From assembly GCA_913060685.1 (NCBI GenBank), contig CAJXVQ010000002.1, positions 1 through 46,273 on the forward strand: a DNA stretch of 46,273 nucleotides, in the 5' to 3' direction. Origin of the DNA: an uncultured Verrucomicrobiales bacterium (GTDB lineage: Bacteria; Verrucomicrobiota; Verrucomicrobiia; Verrucomicrobiales; Akkermansiaceae). The notes under the pieces are model-generated. The model was given only the letters and a program-made list of their open reading frames with translations. It ran no database searches and was not told the origin of the DNA. The translations under genes were made by a program, and so were the position numbers. Shown here one piece after another: positions 18,720 through 28,528 of the stretch (position 1 is its first letter; every line of letters starts with the position of its first letter).

Positions 18720-20093
18720 ATGAAAAAAGCAATGCAATCGTCCTCAGTGTTCCTGCTCGCCCTGAGCGCGAGCGTGGTGCTTTCACCCACTGCCCGGGGA
18801 GGAGACTCGCTGGTTTCCTCCACCGACGCGGCCTCCGCACCGGCCGTGCCCGGCGGAATCCTGCCGCTCCCCGACTACTCCGGTGATTTTCTCGAACGTG
18901 CCTACCTTCTTGGCGACTTGGGTGGCAAACGCTCCGAGTGGGCCAAGAAGGGATTCACCTTCGATATCGATTACAACCAGTATTTCCAAGACGTTGTGGA
19001 TGGCGGGACGTCCACCGGCTCCGGCTATGGGGGAACGATCGACTATAATCTCACCATCGACTTTGACCGTATGGGGCTGATCCCCGGCGGTCTGCTCCAG
19101 GCGCGCGCTGTGTCGCGCTACGGGCGCTCGGTCAATGGTCTCAGCGGCACCTTGCTTCCGGTCAACATGGACGCGACGCATCCCACCACCTCGGCCCTCG
19201 ATGACGAGGTCGGGCTCTACCTCCCGATGATCACCTATACCCAGTTCCTCAGCGATAAGTTGTCCCTGAGTGTCGGCAAGTTCGACACCTTTGACTCCAC
19301 CAACGAGTTTGCAGGGGGGCGTGGCAGGAGTCAGTGGTGGAACCTGCACCTGGCCGCTCCCTCATCTCCGGCTCTGGTCGTCCCCTACAGCACCCTGGCG
19401 GGCGCGATTGTCGTCTCGCCCAGCCCGAACCTCTCGATCACGGCGATGGTGGGCACGAGTCAAGATACCTCAAACCATTCCGGGTTCGATTACCTCGACG
19501 ACGGCCTGATGGCAATGCTCATCGTGAATTACCAATACCAGTGGGGTGATCTGCCCGGTGGTTTCACCCTTATGCCCGGATTCGGCTGGAACGGTGACTT
19601 CAACAAAATCAACGGCAGCATCAACTTACCACCAGGTGGGGCTCTGGAACCCAGCACCAAGGATGAGACGTGGTTCATTTCGTATGATCATTGGCAGTAT
19701 CTGTGGCTGGAAGGTGGGAAGGGACGACCAGTGGACACCAGCAACGGACGTCAGGATTTACAAGGAGTAGGCGTATTTACCCGATTCCAATTTACCGACA
19801 ACGACACCCACCCCATCGACTCCTTCATCAGTGCCGGGTTGAGCGCCAGGGGACTCATCCCAAACCGCGACAACGACACCATGGGGATCGCATACAACTA
19901 CAATAGTGTGCAAGAAACGCGCCTCGGCGGGATCCTCGGAATCGGGGACTCGTCCTCGCTTTGGGAGGCCTACTACAATATTGAAATCAGTCCCGCCATC
20001 CACTTGACCCTGGATGCGCAGGTGGTTGACTCGGCCCTACCGGGCACGGACACGGCTATGATCCTGGGAACGTCGATGCAAATCCGGTTCTAG
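18720..20093 (+). CDS. OprB-like carbohydrate-selective porin
   Basis: A 457-aa outer-membrane protein. The ATG at 18720 begins a clear signal peptide (MKKAMQSS..., cleavage probably after about residue 27). The mature protein has the OprB-family start, with AYLLGDLGGKRSEWAKKGFTFDIDYNQYFQDV, then alternating beta-strand segments. SVGKFDTFD and the final strand ending in MQIRF, a C-terminal phenylalanine typical of outer-membrane barrels, also fit. OprB porins allow diffusion of sugars and other small solutes. The reading frame is open 120 bp upstream but that part lacks a signal-like sequence. It faces the DUF3604 gene tail to tail. Confidence 0.85.
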   Translation: MKKAMQSSSVFLLALSASVVLSPTARGGDSLVSSTDAASAPAVPGGILPLPDYSGDFLERAYLLGDLGGKRSEWAKKGFTFDIDYNQYFQDVVDGGTSTGSGYGGTIDYNLTIDFDRMGLIPGGLLQARAVSRYGRSVNGLSGTLLPVNMDATHPTTSALDDEVGLYLPMITYTQFLSDKLSLSVGKFDTFDSTNEFAGGRGRSQWWNLHLAAPSSPALVVPYSTLAGAIVVSPSPNLSITAMVGTSQDTSNHSGFDYLDDGLMAMLIVNYQYQWGDLPGGFTLMPGFGWNGDFNKINGSINLPPGGALEPSTKDETWFISYDHWQYLWLEGGKGRPVDTSNGRQDLQGVGVFTRFQFTDNDTHPIDSFISAGLSARGLIPNRDNDTMGIAYNYNSVQETRLGGILGIGDSSSLWEAYYNIEISPAIHLTLDAQVVDSALPGTDTAMILGTSMQIRF

Positions 20094-20419
20094 ATCCCCA
20101 AGCAAGGGAGCATCTGCGGCGATTATTACCAGGAAAGGCTTTTCTTAGAACGGGCTGGACGGCGATCCGGGAGTCTGGGAGTGAGCGCCTGTTGCCGCCC
20201 ACAAGACGGAAGGCTGCCGCCAATTTGTCAAATATCTACGGAGCGCCCGCAGCGCGACACAGCGCCTGCCTGTTTTGCGGTTTCCATGTCGAATACGCAG
20301 ATCTCCGACATGGAGGCTTCTTGGGAAAACGCCGGCAGGGCAAAAAGAACGGCCGCTGGGATGATCGTCGTTTTTATGAAATGTAAATTTTTCAGACCTT
20401 TCCCCTTTTGCTTCGATTC
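20094..20419. other. Convergent intergenic region with a long imperfect hairpin
   Basis: A 326-bp gap between two convergent genes. The short open frames here have no protein-like character. The main structure is an imperfect inverted repeat from 20264 to 20341. Its inner stem is a perfect 8 bp, CCATGTCG at 20284-20291 pairing with CGACATGG at 20306-20313, with outer arms GCCTGCC and GGCAGGGC. It may terminate transcription from both sides or be a remnant repeat. Confidence 0.5.
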
Positions 20420-22321
20420 TTACGGCGTATACCAGATTGGAGTCGTGTAAGCGCGGTCCTGGATGGCGGTGGGGCAGCCTTCCGGCAGCTTCATCTTGAA
20501 GAATTTGGCGTCGTAGGTCGTCCAGCGTGGGGTGGGGATCTCGATGACACGGACGTAGTAGAAGGCGCGTTCTTTGGCGTCGAATTCCGGGTCCTTCCAG
20601 TAGGCCAGCAGGAGCGGATCACCGATGGTGTTCTTGTAGCTGGCATCCGCCACGTCCACGGTGTTGCCCACGGAAGGAAGCTTGCCATTGGCATCCATCT
20701 TACGGTCACCCGACCAAGCGACGTCGTAGACCTTTTCCTGCAGTTCGCCCTTCTCATCCATCCAGCCTTTGATGACCTGAATGCGGTCGAGGTTGGCGCC
20801 GTCGGCGTCGCGGAGGGCGCGGACCAGCAGCGAGGGGACCTTGCCCTCGGGCGCGTTGGCCAGATCGCCGCCCATCGGCACGCCCTTCTGGTAGCCATAC
20901 TTGGCGAAATCGTGGCGCTGCACGTCATCCTCCACAAAGTCGAACCCGCCGAAAACACGCACCATGAGCCGCGTGCCGGTGGTGGCATAGACTTCCTTGC
21001 GGGACATGGCATCCCACAGAGCTTCGCGCGTATTGTCCGTGGCCCAGACGGCGGCGAGCCCGGAGGCGCTGGAATCCCGGGCCAGATTTTGCTGGGTTGG
21101 GTCGTCAAAGTAGACGCCGGTGATGGGCTCATCGTAGCGCTCAGGCTTCCCGGTAGGTTCCAGACCGGTAATCTTGCCGAAGAAGTTATCTTCCGTGGTG
21201 GTGGCCAAACCTGTGTGGGAATCGGTCGAACCGATCATGCCGAATTTGAATGGATTCACCCCGAACTTTTTCTCATAGGCCAGTCCGCGCTTGAGCGCTT
21301 CACGGGCATATTCGCCCGGCAGCATGGCGGCGGTGTGGATCGTGGTCCCGAAGCTCCCCTTGTCCCAGGTCTCGAAGTCCGCAAATTCATCGTTGCGTGA
21401 GAGGGCGGGATGGGCCTCGCCGTCGCCTTTCATCTGCGTGACTTCGTAGAGTGGTTCCCAGCGCATGCGGCGCTGCGCGTAGTCGCGATCGAGCGGCTTT
21501 TTCGTCGTGAGCGTGATCTCGTCGAACATCAGCCCACTGGAGAGGTTGCCGTTGTGCGGAATGGCGAGCAGGCGGACGCCGATTTTCTTCTCGGTATCGC
21601 TCATCCACTGCCACAGCTCCTCCGGGTCTTGCGTGTCATATTGCGAGATCGGCAGGATCTGGTCGGCCTTGGCCTTGCCGTCGCGGAAAATGACATTGCG
21701 ATGCAGGTTGTTGCCCTCCGGACTGGAGGTCCACTCGAAGCCGATGAAGGCGGTGAACTTGCCCGGCTGGTTGTATTTCTCGGCGGCGGCGGTGATGCGC
21801 TCCCACATCGTGCGCGTGATGGAGTCATTGCCTTTCAAGGGATCTTGACGGGTCTGCATTCCCTCGCCCCACACCTTGTAGGCCTCCTGCGGCTTGCCGC
21901 TCTTGACAAGGTCGTGCACCTTGCGGCCGAACGCGGTCTTCAGAAGCTCCGGGTTGGATTCGGCGATCATCGGCGCGAGGCCGAGGTTTTCGGAATGGTC
22001 GGCGACAACCAGGAAATCGAGAGGGCGCTGTAACCGCGCGCGCACTCCCTCACTCGAGGTGACGACCTCACCGAGCGCAAATCGATACGCCTCCTCCGGC
22101 CCCAGTCGGCAGCCCAGCATCCCGGCGTCCGTGGAAAACGAAGTGTGCTGGTGGGTGTCACCGAAATAGACGCGGTCCGGGTAGCCCTGGTCCAGATAGG
22201 GCGAATATTCGGCCTTTCCGAGAGTGACATTGTCGTCGCCGAGAAAGACGTCCTGGGCAAAAGTCGGCAGCGTAAAGTTGGCAAGAGCCAGCGTGAGGAG
22301 GGCAGGTGCGGTTGGTTTCAT
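20420..22321 (-). CDS. DUF3604 protein, secreted, PHP-superfamily-like
   Basis: A 633-aa protein from the ATG at 22321. It has a signal peptide (about 1-22). The N-terminal motif YFGDTHQHTSFSTDAG (D55, H57, H59) and LVVADHSE (D108, H109) are metal-ligand arrangements like those of PHP phosphoesterases. Further likely ligands are in IPHNGN and GSTDSHTG. The whole length matches DUF3604, with TTIHTAAMLPGEYAREALKRG, VYATTGTRLMVRVFGG and a C-terminal YYVRVIEIPTPRWT block. Homologues are exported, widespread in marine bacteria, and of unproven substrate. Metal-dependent hydrolysis in the periplasm is the best inference. The frame extends upstream to 22426 without signal-peptide character, so the start at 22321 is preferred. 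Confidence 0.88.
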   Translation of the reverse strand: MKPTAPALLTLALANFTLPTFAQDVFLGDDNVTLGKAEYSPYLDQGYPDRVYFGDTHQHTSFSTDAGMLGCRLGPEEAYRFALGEVVTSSEGVRARLQRPLDFLVVADHSENLGLAPMIAESNPELLKTAFGRKVHDLVKSGKPQEAYKVWGEGMQTRQDPLKGNDSITRTMWERITAAAEKYNQPGKFTAFIGFEWTSSPEGNNLHRNVIFRDGKAKADQILPISQYDTQDPEELWQWMSDTEKKIGVRLLAIPHNGNLSSGLMFDEITLTTKKPLDRDYAQRRMRWEPLYEVTQMKGDGEAHPALSRNDEFADFETWDKGSFGTTIHTAAMLPGEYAREALKRGLAYEKKFGVNPFKFGMIGSTDSHTGLATTTEDNFFGKITGLEPTGKPERYDEPITGVYFDDPTQQNLARDSSASGLAAVWATDNTREALWDAMSRKEVYATTGTRLMVRVFGGFDFVEDDVQRHDFAKYGYQKGVPMGGDLANAPEGKVPSLLVRALRDADGANLDRIQVIKGWMDEKGELQEKVYDVAWSGDRKMDANGKLPSVGNTVDVADASYKNTIGDPLLLAYWKDPEFDAKERAFYYVRVIEIPTPRWTTYDAKFFKMKLPEGCPTAIQDRAYTTPIWYTP

Positions 22322-22761
22322 GACAGTTGTTTCCGCTCTTATACTATCTGCGATTTTATCGCGCCATATCAAAACCAACTTTATGCAGTTGGCTTGGAGT
22401 GAAAATAAATTTTCCCTTGTCTGCATACTCTCGGTTCACAGCCATGTCTTCGTCACGACCAATGTCAAAAGTTTCGTATGCTGTGAATCATCCGTAAACA
22501 GTGGTCTCAAGATCCAAGCAGCCCATTTTTCTTGTCGTTAAAATATCGCGCAACACGAGAGGGGCCATTTTGAACGGCGTTCTTCAGCTTGCGCCTGAGG
22601 TGATTGCGGTCCAAAAAGTTCTAAAAACGTAGAATCGTTATGCGCCGCTCCGGCCTTTCAGTCATGCTTGCCACCCCCGCTCCCGCGACGGGAGCTGTCG
22701 GCAAGGAGGAACCGGTGGTCTTCGAGCCGCGGGTTAGTGCCGGAGAAGCAGGCTATGTGAA
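22322..22761. other. Intergenic region upstream of DUF3604 with two inverted repeats
   Basis: About 440 bp without a supportable intact gene. It contains CCAACT/AGTTGG (22375-22392, 6-nt loop) close to the DUF3604 start, and TTCACAGC (22435-22442) repeated inverted as GCTGTGAA (22480-22487). Either could be a regulator site. On the minus strand a TATAAG-like -10 element lies near 22340, but I found no well-spaced -35 element. Confidence 0.4.
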
Positions 22762-23099
22762 GAAGCCGCCGTCGCCGTGGACGACAAGTGGAAGTTCGAT
22801 CTGGAGTGTGCCTGGGATGAACTCCAGATTCGGCGGATCGGTCGCAATGAGCTCACCGCGATTGAAAACCTCCAAGCCTACGCCAGCGAACCTACGCCTC
22901 CGTGGATCACGAAGGCGACGAGGTTCTCGAGTTCGCCCAGCGCATCATGAGTTTCATCGTCAACCATCAGGGCAAGGTCTACGATTGCGATCCGGGCGAG
23001 GACACCGCCAAGACCGCAGCCTCCCTGATTGCCTACCAGCCGGACAAGGGCTGGACCACGGTTCCCGCCAACGGAGTCGATGAGGCAGGCGCGGAGTAG
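22762..23099 (+). pseudogene. DUF2950 gene remnant (frameshift and internal deletion)
   Basis: Two pieces in different frames match consecutive parts of the DUF2950 family. The first, near 22777-22885, reads DDKWKFDLE...IRRIGRNELTAIENLQAYA, the family's KW(R/K)FD ... RRIGRNEL ... AY core. At about 22888 the frame must shift by one base to continue as YASVDHEGDEVLEFAQRI. The next residues are MSFIVNHQGKVYDCDPGEDTAK, which is the family's far C-terminal MTFIVNxxGxVYxxDLGxDTA block. The intervening roughly 80 residues (the HGYYF and GGFALVAWP region) are missing, so there is also an internal deletion near 22946. No N-terminal signal peptide or start is recognisable. It is a dead gene, not a novel small protein. 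The final reading frame stops at 23099. Confidence 0.75.
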
Positions 23100-23180
23100 G
23101 GGAGAAACTGCAGAGGGGGCTGCGACACGTCTCCACCCCGCCCATACCAGTTTCGGATGACGGTCGCGGTGAGCTCAGGG

Positions 23181-24821
23181 CTACCGGTCCGCGAGGTGGA
23201 GCCGGAGGATGCGTTTCACTTCCCGGATGGTCTCCGGGTTGCGGGTCACGCTGTGACCGGAAGGCACGATCAGTTCGCTGTCGACACCCGTCAGGTGGGA
23301 TGACCAGTAGGGAACGACTCCGTCCGAGCTGTCGCCCTTGCCCCGGTCGGCGATCACCGAGTGAAGACGGACACCGGGGCGGAATGGTAGCTCGGGAACG
23401 ATTTTGAACATTGGTCGTTCCGGAGACAGGCTCTTGATTCCGTTGGGAAGCCAGGTGCTGCCTGCCCCCCCTCTCCGGCGTAGCCGTTCCTCGGGTCCGA
23501 GGATCCAGGGATCGGCGATCGCCGCGGTGTTGCGCACGACGGCATCGGCAAGATCTACGGTGAGCATCTTCGGAAGAACGATCAGTTTCGACAACGCGTT
23601 GGAGAGCTGTCGATCCGCTATCGGGCTGCCCCGGTGCGGCGCGGCAAGGAAGACAGCCCGGCTCACGAGAGGCAGCGGTTTCCAGAGGAATCCGTCGGCA
23701 ACCAGTTGGCGTTCGTCGGGTCGCAGCTCCAGTTGATCGATTGGTTTCTTGAAGACGTAATCATAGACGGTGTTACCCGGGTCGCGCAGGCTTGCCTGGG
23801 TGATCAGGCCGCCCATGGAGTGGCCGACGATCACCGTGCGGTCGAGGTGGCGCACGCCGAGCCGGCGAGCCAACCCGGTGGCTGCGGCGAAGTGGCTACG
23901 GAAGCGGGTGGCCGAGAGCATCCATGGGACACCAGTCGAATAGCTGTAGAACCAGACTTGGTAATTGCGGCGGAACCACGGCTCACCGAGCAGTTTATTG
24001 ACCATTTGAGCGAAGGTGTCGGGCGCGGATCGCAGACCATGCACGAAGATCAGGGGGATGCGGTCCGGGTCGGGCTGCTGGGCAAAGAACAGCCCCTCGA
24101 CATCTCCGATTCGTTCGGGTCGCAGCACGTTAATGATCTTGTGCTGGTCGAGCGCGCTCATGCGCCAGTAGAGCGCATGAGCCGCCGACCAGTCGGTTTC
24201 GAGGGGGTGCTCGACCCGGCCGAGGCTGACCGATTCGGCGCGATAGGGCTGCCGGAACTCCCATGTCGGCAACGGGCCCCGATCGAAACGCAGCAGGGCG
24301 GTGATGTTGGCCGCACCACCGGAGGGCAGCGGGGAGTGCAGGGATTGATAGATCCCGGTGCTTTGGTCGACCCAGCCGACCAGCGGCAGACCCAGGCCCT
24401 CGACCTGTTGGCGTGTGCCGACCTTGCTGACATCGACCCGGGAGGCGGGGAAGAGGGTGCCGCGCAGTGCGGGGTCCAGCTGTCCGGAAGCTCTCTCCGC
24501 CAGGCGGGTTCCGATGGTGTCGGCAGCCTTGGCCCAGTCGCCATCGGCGCGGCGCAGATCGTCAAAGGCGGCAGCGAGCGAGTTGTTGTAGGCAAGGCGG
24601 GCCGCCGGCCACTTCGGGCGCAGGCCCCTGTTGCCGAGCACCTGCCAGGCGGCCCGGGCGTCGGCGATGTTGCCATCAACGGTCTGGGCACGGGGAGCGG
24701 GTGGCGGGCGCATGAATGGCGCCACGGTCGGCGCCCCGCATCCGGTGAAAAGCAGTGCTGCCGCGAAAAGCGAAAGCGCCGGGGTGGAGCTCCAGGGTTG
24801 ATGTGAGACTCGCAGGATCAA
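23181..24821 (-). CDS. Alpha/beta-hydrolase lipoprotein (lipase/esterase-like)
   Basis: About 546 aa from a TTG at 24821, chosen because it gives a standard lipoprotein signal ending in LLFTGC (Cys28). A TTG at 24887 would add 22 residues ahead of it. The catalytic half has the oxyanion segment PLIFVHGLRS (about 256-265), the nucleophile elbow GHSMGG (Ser335), a cap-like region, and a C-terminal VPSGHSVTRNP with the likely catalytic histidine. The N-terminal about 220 residues are of unknown function. The layout (helical lipoprotein N-domain, then a PGAP1/lipase-like hydrolase) is seen in Verrucomicrobia and Planctomycetes outer-membrane-associated esterases. It is transcribed divergently from the broken TPR gene. 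The start codon is the least certain part. Confidence 0.78.
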   Translation of the reverse strand: MILRVSHQPWSSTPALSLFAAALLFTGCGAPTVAPFMRPPPAPRAQTVDGNIADARAAWQVLGNRGLRPKWPAARLAYNNSLAAAFDDLRRADGDWAKAADTIGTRLAERASGQLDPALRGTLFPASRVDVSKVGTRQQVEGLGLPLVGWVDQSTGIYQSLHSPLPSGGAANITALLRFDRGPLPTWEFRQPYRAESVSLGRVEHPLETDWSAAHALYWRMSALDQHKIINVLRPERIGDVEGLFFAQQPDPDRIPLIFVHGLRSAPDTFAQMVNKLLGEPWFRRNYQVWFYSYSTGVPWMLSATRFRSHFAAATGLARRLGVRHLDRTVIVGHSMGGLITQASLRDPGNTVYDYVFKKPIDQLELRPDERQLVADGFLWKPLPLVSRAVFLAAPHRGSPIADRQLSNALSKLIVLPKMLTVDLADAVVRNTAAIADPWILGPEERLRRRGGAGSTWLPNGIKSLSPERPMFKIVPELPFRPGVRLHSVIADRGKGDSSDGVVPYWSSHLTGVDSELIVPSGHSVTRNPETIREVKRILRLHLADR

Positions 24822-24937
24822 ACCAGCTGGACCATAGCCGCCCGGTGGGCGGTTAGCAACACTACGGGCACATTGGGAGGCAGGCAATCAGCCTTCACGC
24901 TGGAATCTTCAAATACGCCCTAATCAATATATTTGAT

Positions 24938-26524
24938 GTGGATCTTCTCGATCTTGCCACTAAAGGCAAACGGGGCGCGCTTGAGGTAATCCATGGCGAC
25001 TGGCGAGCCCAGATCTTTGCCCACGTCAAAAATTTCTTGCGCTATATCGTGGAGGAGGCGCTGTCGGGGCGAAGCAGCAAGCTGTCGCAGCGGACGATTG
25101 CCCATGGGGTCTACGACCGGGATGAGAGTTTTGATCCCGGAATTGATCCTCTGGTGCGGATGCAAGCAGGGCGGGTTCGGCGGGCTCTGGAGCACTTCTA
25201 TCTGACGGAGGGGCGGCATGACGCGATCGTAATCAGCTTGCCGAAGCGCACCTACCAGCCCGAGTTCAGTGTGAACGGGCACGCGGAGAGGGGGCCGGCC
25301 CGCGAGGGCGATGGAATGCCGTTCCTGATGGTTGCTCCGTTTCTGAACCACACCGGAAGTGAGGAATTCGAGTTCATAGCACAAGGACTGGGCTCCGATC
25401 TGGCGGTGGCTCTGGATCAATACCAAGTGGGTCGTGTGATTCTGCTTCACGTGAGTGGTAGAGACGAAGCGGGCGCGGAGAAGGAGGCTGGGAAAGAATG
25501 CAGGGACAGATGTGGCTTCGTGGTTAGAGGCAGGGTTTCGCAATCATCCGGCTTTCTTCGTGTCTCGATTCGACTCGAAGAATTCGACATTCATATCCTC
25601 CGCTGGTCGGAACAAATGCGGTATCAACTCGGCTCCGGAAAGCGCGACCAATTTCTGGACGAACTGGTTGAGCGTATGGCGGCCAGCATCGCCGAAGAGG
25701 AAGGAATCATCGCGCAGCATGTCTTCACCCGGATTGGAAATGTGCCGGTGCTCGGAGCCAGCGCCTATGAGGCGCTTTTGCATCTCTATCATGCCGAGCA
25801 CTGCGGAACCTTGGAGCTTTATGAGAAGGCGCTGGTGGGCTTGCAGCACGCGGTGAAAGCCTCCCCGCGAGATGGGCGGCTTTGGAGTGGACTGGCACGG
25901 TTGTGCACCCTTAATCACATTTTGGAGATGTTTCCGGAACTCCAAATCCCCATGGAAGAAACCGTCCAGTATGCGGAAAAAGGAGTCGCCCTCAGAGGAT
26001 CGGACCAGCGGGCATGGTGCATCCTGGGGTTTGCACAGACTATTGCGGGAAACCTGGAGCGAGGACACGAGGCCACCCTCACCGCCCTCGCGAAGAATCC
26101 CGATTCCCTCTTCTTCCGTGATGCCGTCGGCTACCTGCTGATTTTACAAGGAGACTACGAACGCGGCGCGACCCTCTCCAGGGAAGCGGTGGAGCTCAAT
26201 CCCTTTGTGAGGGACACGGTATTCTGCGGATTGTGGCTGGAGGCATTCCGCCGGTAGGAATTCGATGAGGCTCACGCTTGGGCGGCGCGTTACATGGAGC
26301 ACAATGTTTTCTGGGCACCCGTGATGCGGGCAGCGGCTCTGGCGCATCTCGGCCGCCACAGCGAGGCCCAAACCTCTCTCGAACACCTCCTCCTGGTGTG
26401 TCCGGATTTTCGCGAAAGCGGCCCCAGACTGATCCGCAAGGGTATCAAGATGGAGGATCTGGCCCGCCGGGTTGAGGAAGCCTTACAGATGGTGGGCATG
26501 GATTTCTCGGGGCAAGGCCATTAG
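24938..26524 (+). pseudogene. TPR regulator-like protein (TolB-N/adenylate-cyclase-related) interrupted by an in-frame TAG
   Basis: From the GTG at 24938 the frame encodes 439 aa, then meets TAG at 26255-26257, and continues open in the same frame to 26524 for another 88 aa. The downstream part (FDEAHAWAARYMEHNVFWAPV, AHLGRHSEAQTSLEHLL) is an obvious continuation of the TPR array, so one nonsense change, most simply CAG to TAG, splits the gene. The N terminus (about 1-110) has the family's RYIVEEALSGRSS, VYDRDESFDPGIDPLVRMQAGRVRRAL and LPKRTYQPEF segments. Then comes a TolB-like segment, MVAPFLNHTGSEEFEFIAQGLGSDL (about 128-153), and TPRs from about 275. Such proteins are often annotated as cyclase-related regulators. 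The truncated form could still fold. A sequencing error is possible. Confidence 0.75.
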
Positions 26525-26720
26525 CGTCAGCTTAAGAGGTCAATCCAAGTATCTTCAAGGGGTTTGTGGTCTTGGTGTGCATCTCATTTTGAGATGACGG
26601 ATGTCGGGCTGGTCGTTCCACAATTTCTCCATGCTGCGACATTTCACGATCGGGGCACTCCAATCATCTTTGCAGAACTTATTTCGTTACGGGCCCTTGG
26701 GGTCAGGTATACAAATCACC

Positions 26721-28367
26721 ATGACCTGGAAATCTTGGCCGCGCCGCTACTGGACATCCTTCTCATATGTTGGGCTGATTCTGGCGGCGCTCTTTTTCGC
26801 CACCTCGCTTTCGCCCTCGCTACTGCCTCGCTTCTACCCGGTGCAGGGGATTCTTTCCGGCCTCGCTCTCACAATCGGATATGGGATCGGCTGCCTCATC
26901 GTCAGGCTGTGGCAATACCTTGAGCTGCCGGAACCTCGTGGCAAATTCCAGCGCATCTTCAAATGGGCGCTCGCTACCGGGGCGGTCGTGATCGCCGGAT
27001 TCTTTCTATGGCGGGCCACCATCTGGCAGAACTCGATCCGCGAACTGATGGAGATGGCACCAGCGGGAAGCGCCTTTGCTGAGCGGGTTGCCGTAATCGC
27101 AGCTCTCGTCGGCGCCGTTCTGATCGCTTTGGCACGGGTATTTGGAAGATGTTGGAGCTTCGTCGACAAGCGCTTAAGTCGTGTCATTCCCCGGCGGGTC
27201 TCGAATGTTGTCAGCCTCGCTCTTGTCGGGACATTCTTGATCACCGCCTTCAATGGCATCTTGGCCCAGCGGGCCTTAAGAGCCGCGGACGCGATTTACC
27301 TGAGGATGGACGGGCTTATCGAAGAAGGAATCGAAAAGCCGACTGACCCGATGGTATCGGGAAGTCGCGAGTCGCTGATCCCTTGGAAGTCGATCGGCCG
27401 ACAGGGGAAAAATTTTATAGTTGGGGGACCGACACAAGCAGAGATCGGTGAATTTTGGGGGAAGCCGGCCCTCACCCCGCTGCGCGTCTATGCCGGACTC
27501 GGATCGTCCGAAACACCCGGGGAACGTGCGAAGCTCGCGTTTCTTGAACTCAAGCGGATCGGTGGGTTCGAGCGCTCTGTATTGGTCGTGGGAACTCCGA
27601 CAGGCACCGGCTGGTTGGATCCCGGTGCGGTCGATACATTGGAATTTTTGCACGGTGGAGACACCGCGATCGTAAGCATGCAGTATTCCTACCTCGCAAG
27701 TTTTCTAACGATTATGGTCGAACCAGATCGCTCTCGAGATGCTGCGACCGCTCTTTTCGATGAGATCTACGGTCACTGGAAGACGCTTCCGAAAGACCAA
27801 CGCCCAAAGCTGTATCTTCACGGGCTGAGCCTCGGATCACTTGGTTCGGAAGCGTGCATCGATTTGATCTCGCTATTTGACGATCCGATCCAGGGTGCCG
27901 TCTGGAGTGGCCCTCCGTTCCCGAGTGAAGGATGGTCTGAGATTACCAAAGACCGGAACCCGGGCTCGCCCGCCTGGTTGCCGGAATTCCGGGACGGATC
28001 GATGATCCGCTTCACCTCCCGAGAGAATGCCCTCGACCGGGCGGGAGATCGCTGGGGGCCGATGCGCTTCGTCTTCATTCAACATGCGAGTGATCCGATC
28101 TCGTTCTTCTCTCCCGATCTGCTGTATCGGAAGCCGGCCTGGCTCGAGGGCGAACGAGGCCCCGATATCTCTCCCTACCTTGAGTGGTACCCGGTCGTGA
28201 CCTTCCTGCAAGTCGCTTGCGATATGCCAATGGGAGGCACAGTGCCCCACGGATACGGGCATTTGTACACCCCCGCGAGCTATATCGATGCTTGGATCGC
28301 CGTCACCGACCCGCCGGATTGGAATCCGGCCAAATCCGAGCGGATCAAGCGCCACTTTGAGAAGTGA
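26721..28367 (+). CDS. Multi-pass membrane alpha/beta-hydrolase (Abhydrolase_9/DUF2319-like)
   Basis: A 548-aa protein from the ATG at 26721; the frame is open to 26601 but the added residues are not family-like. Five hydrophobic helices occupy about residues 13-180, starting with the family's RRYWTSFSYVGLILAALFFATSLSPSLLPR. A hydrolase domain follows (about 255-540). The nucleophile elbow is LHGLSLGSLGSEA (Ser370), and WSGPPFPS and FIQHASDPISFF are typical conserved blocks. A likely catalytic histidine is in VPHGYGH near residue 510. The enzyme family is widespread and presumed to hydrolyse lipid-like or ester substrates at the inner membrane; the physiological substrate is unknown. It has no close operon partner, with 161 bp to the next gene. 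Confidence 0.85.
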   Translation: MTWKSWPRRYWTSFSYVGLILAALFFATSLSPSLLPRFYPVQGILSGLALTIGYGIGCLIVRLWQYLELPEPRGKFQRIFKWALATGAVVIAGFFLWRATIWQNSIRELMEMAPAGSAFAERVAVIAALVGAVLIALARVFGRCWSFVDKRLSRVIPRRVSNVVSLALVGTFLITAFNGILAQRALRAADAIYLRMDGLIEEGIEKPTDPMVSGSRESLIPWKSIGRQGKNFIVGGPTQAEIGEFWGKPALTPLRVYAGLGSSETPGERAKLAFLELKRIGGFERSVLVVGTPTGTGWLDPGAVDTLEFLHGGDTAIVSMQYSYLASFLTIMVEPDRSRDAATALFDEIYGHWKTLPKDQRPKLYLHGLSLGSLGSEACIDLISLFDDPIQGAVWSGPPFPSEGWSEITKDRNPGSPAWLPEFRDGSMIRFTSRENALDRAGDRWGPMRFVFIQHASDPISFFSPDLLYRKPAWLEGERGPDISPYLEWYPVVTFLQVACDMPMGGTVPHGYGHLYTPASYIDAWIAVTDPPDWNPAKSERIKRHFEK

Positions 28368-28528
28368 TTGTCATAAGCCGGCCTCCGCTACCGGCATTCA
28401 ATCCTCACAAAACGCGCTCATTCAGATCGTTTCAGGGGACAGACATCGATGAAACGAAGCTCAGCAGTCCAGTTTCATAAGAGTAACGTCCTTGCCTGAG
28501 GCTCGAGGTTTCGTGAAGGTGGCTACGG

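Noticed and set aside
20408-22033. Plus-strand frames opposite the DUF3604 gene
   Set aside because: No family features; the minus strand encodes a full-length DUF3604 protein.
22640-23083. 147-aa plus-strand frame as a new small gene
   Set aside because: Overlaps the DUF2950 remnant in the wrong frame; arginine/glycine-rich shadow.
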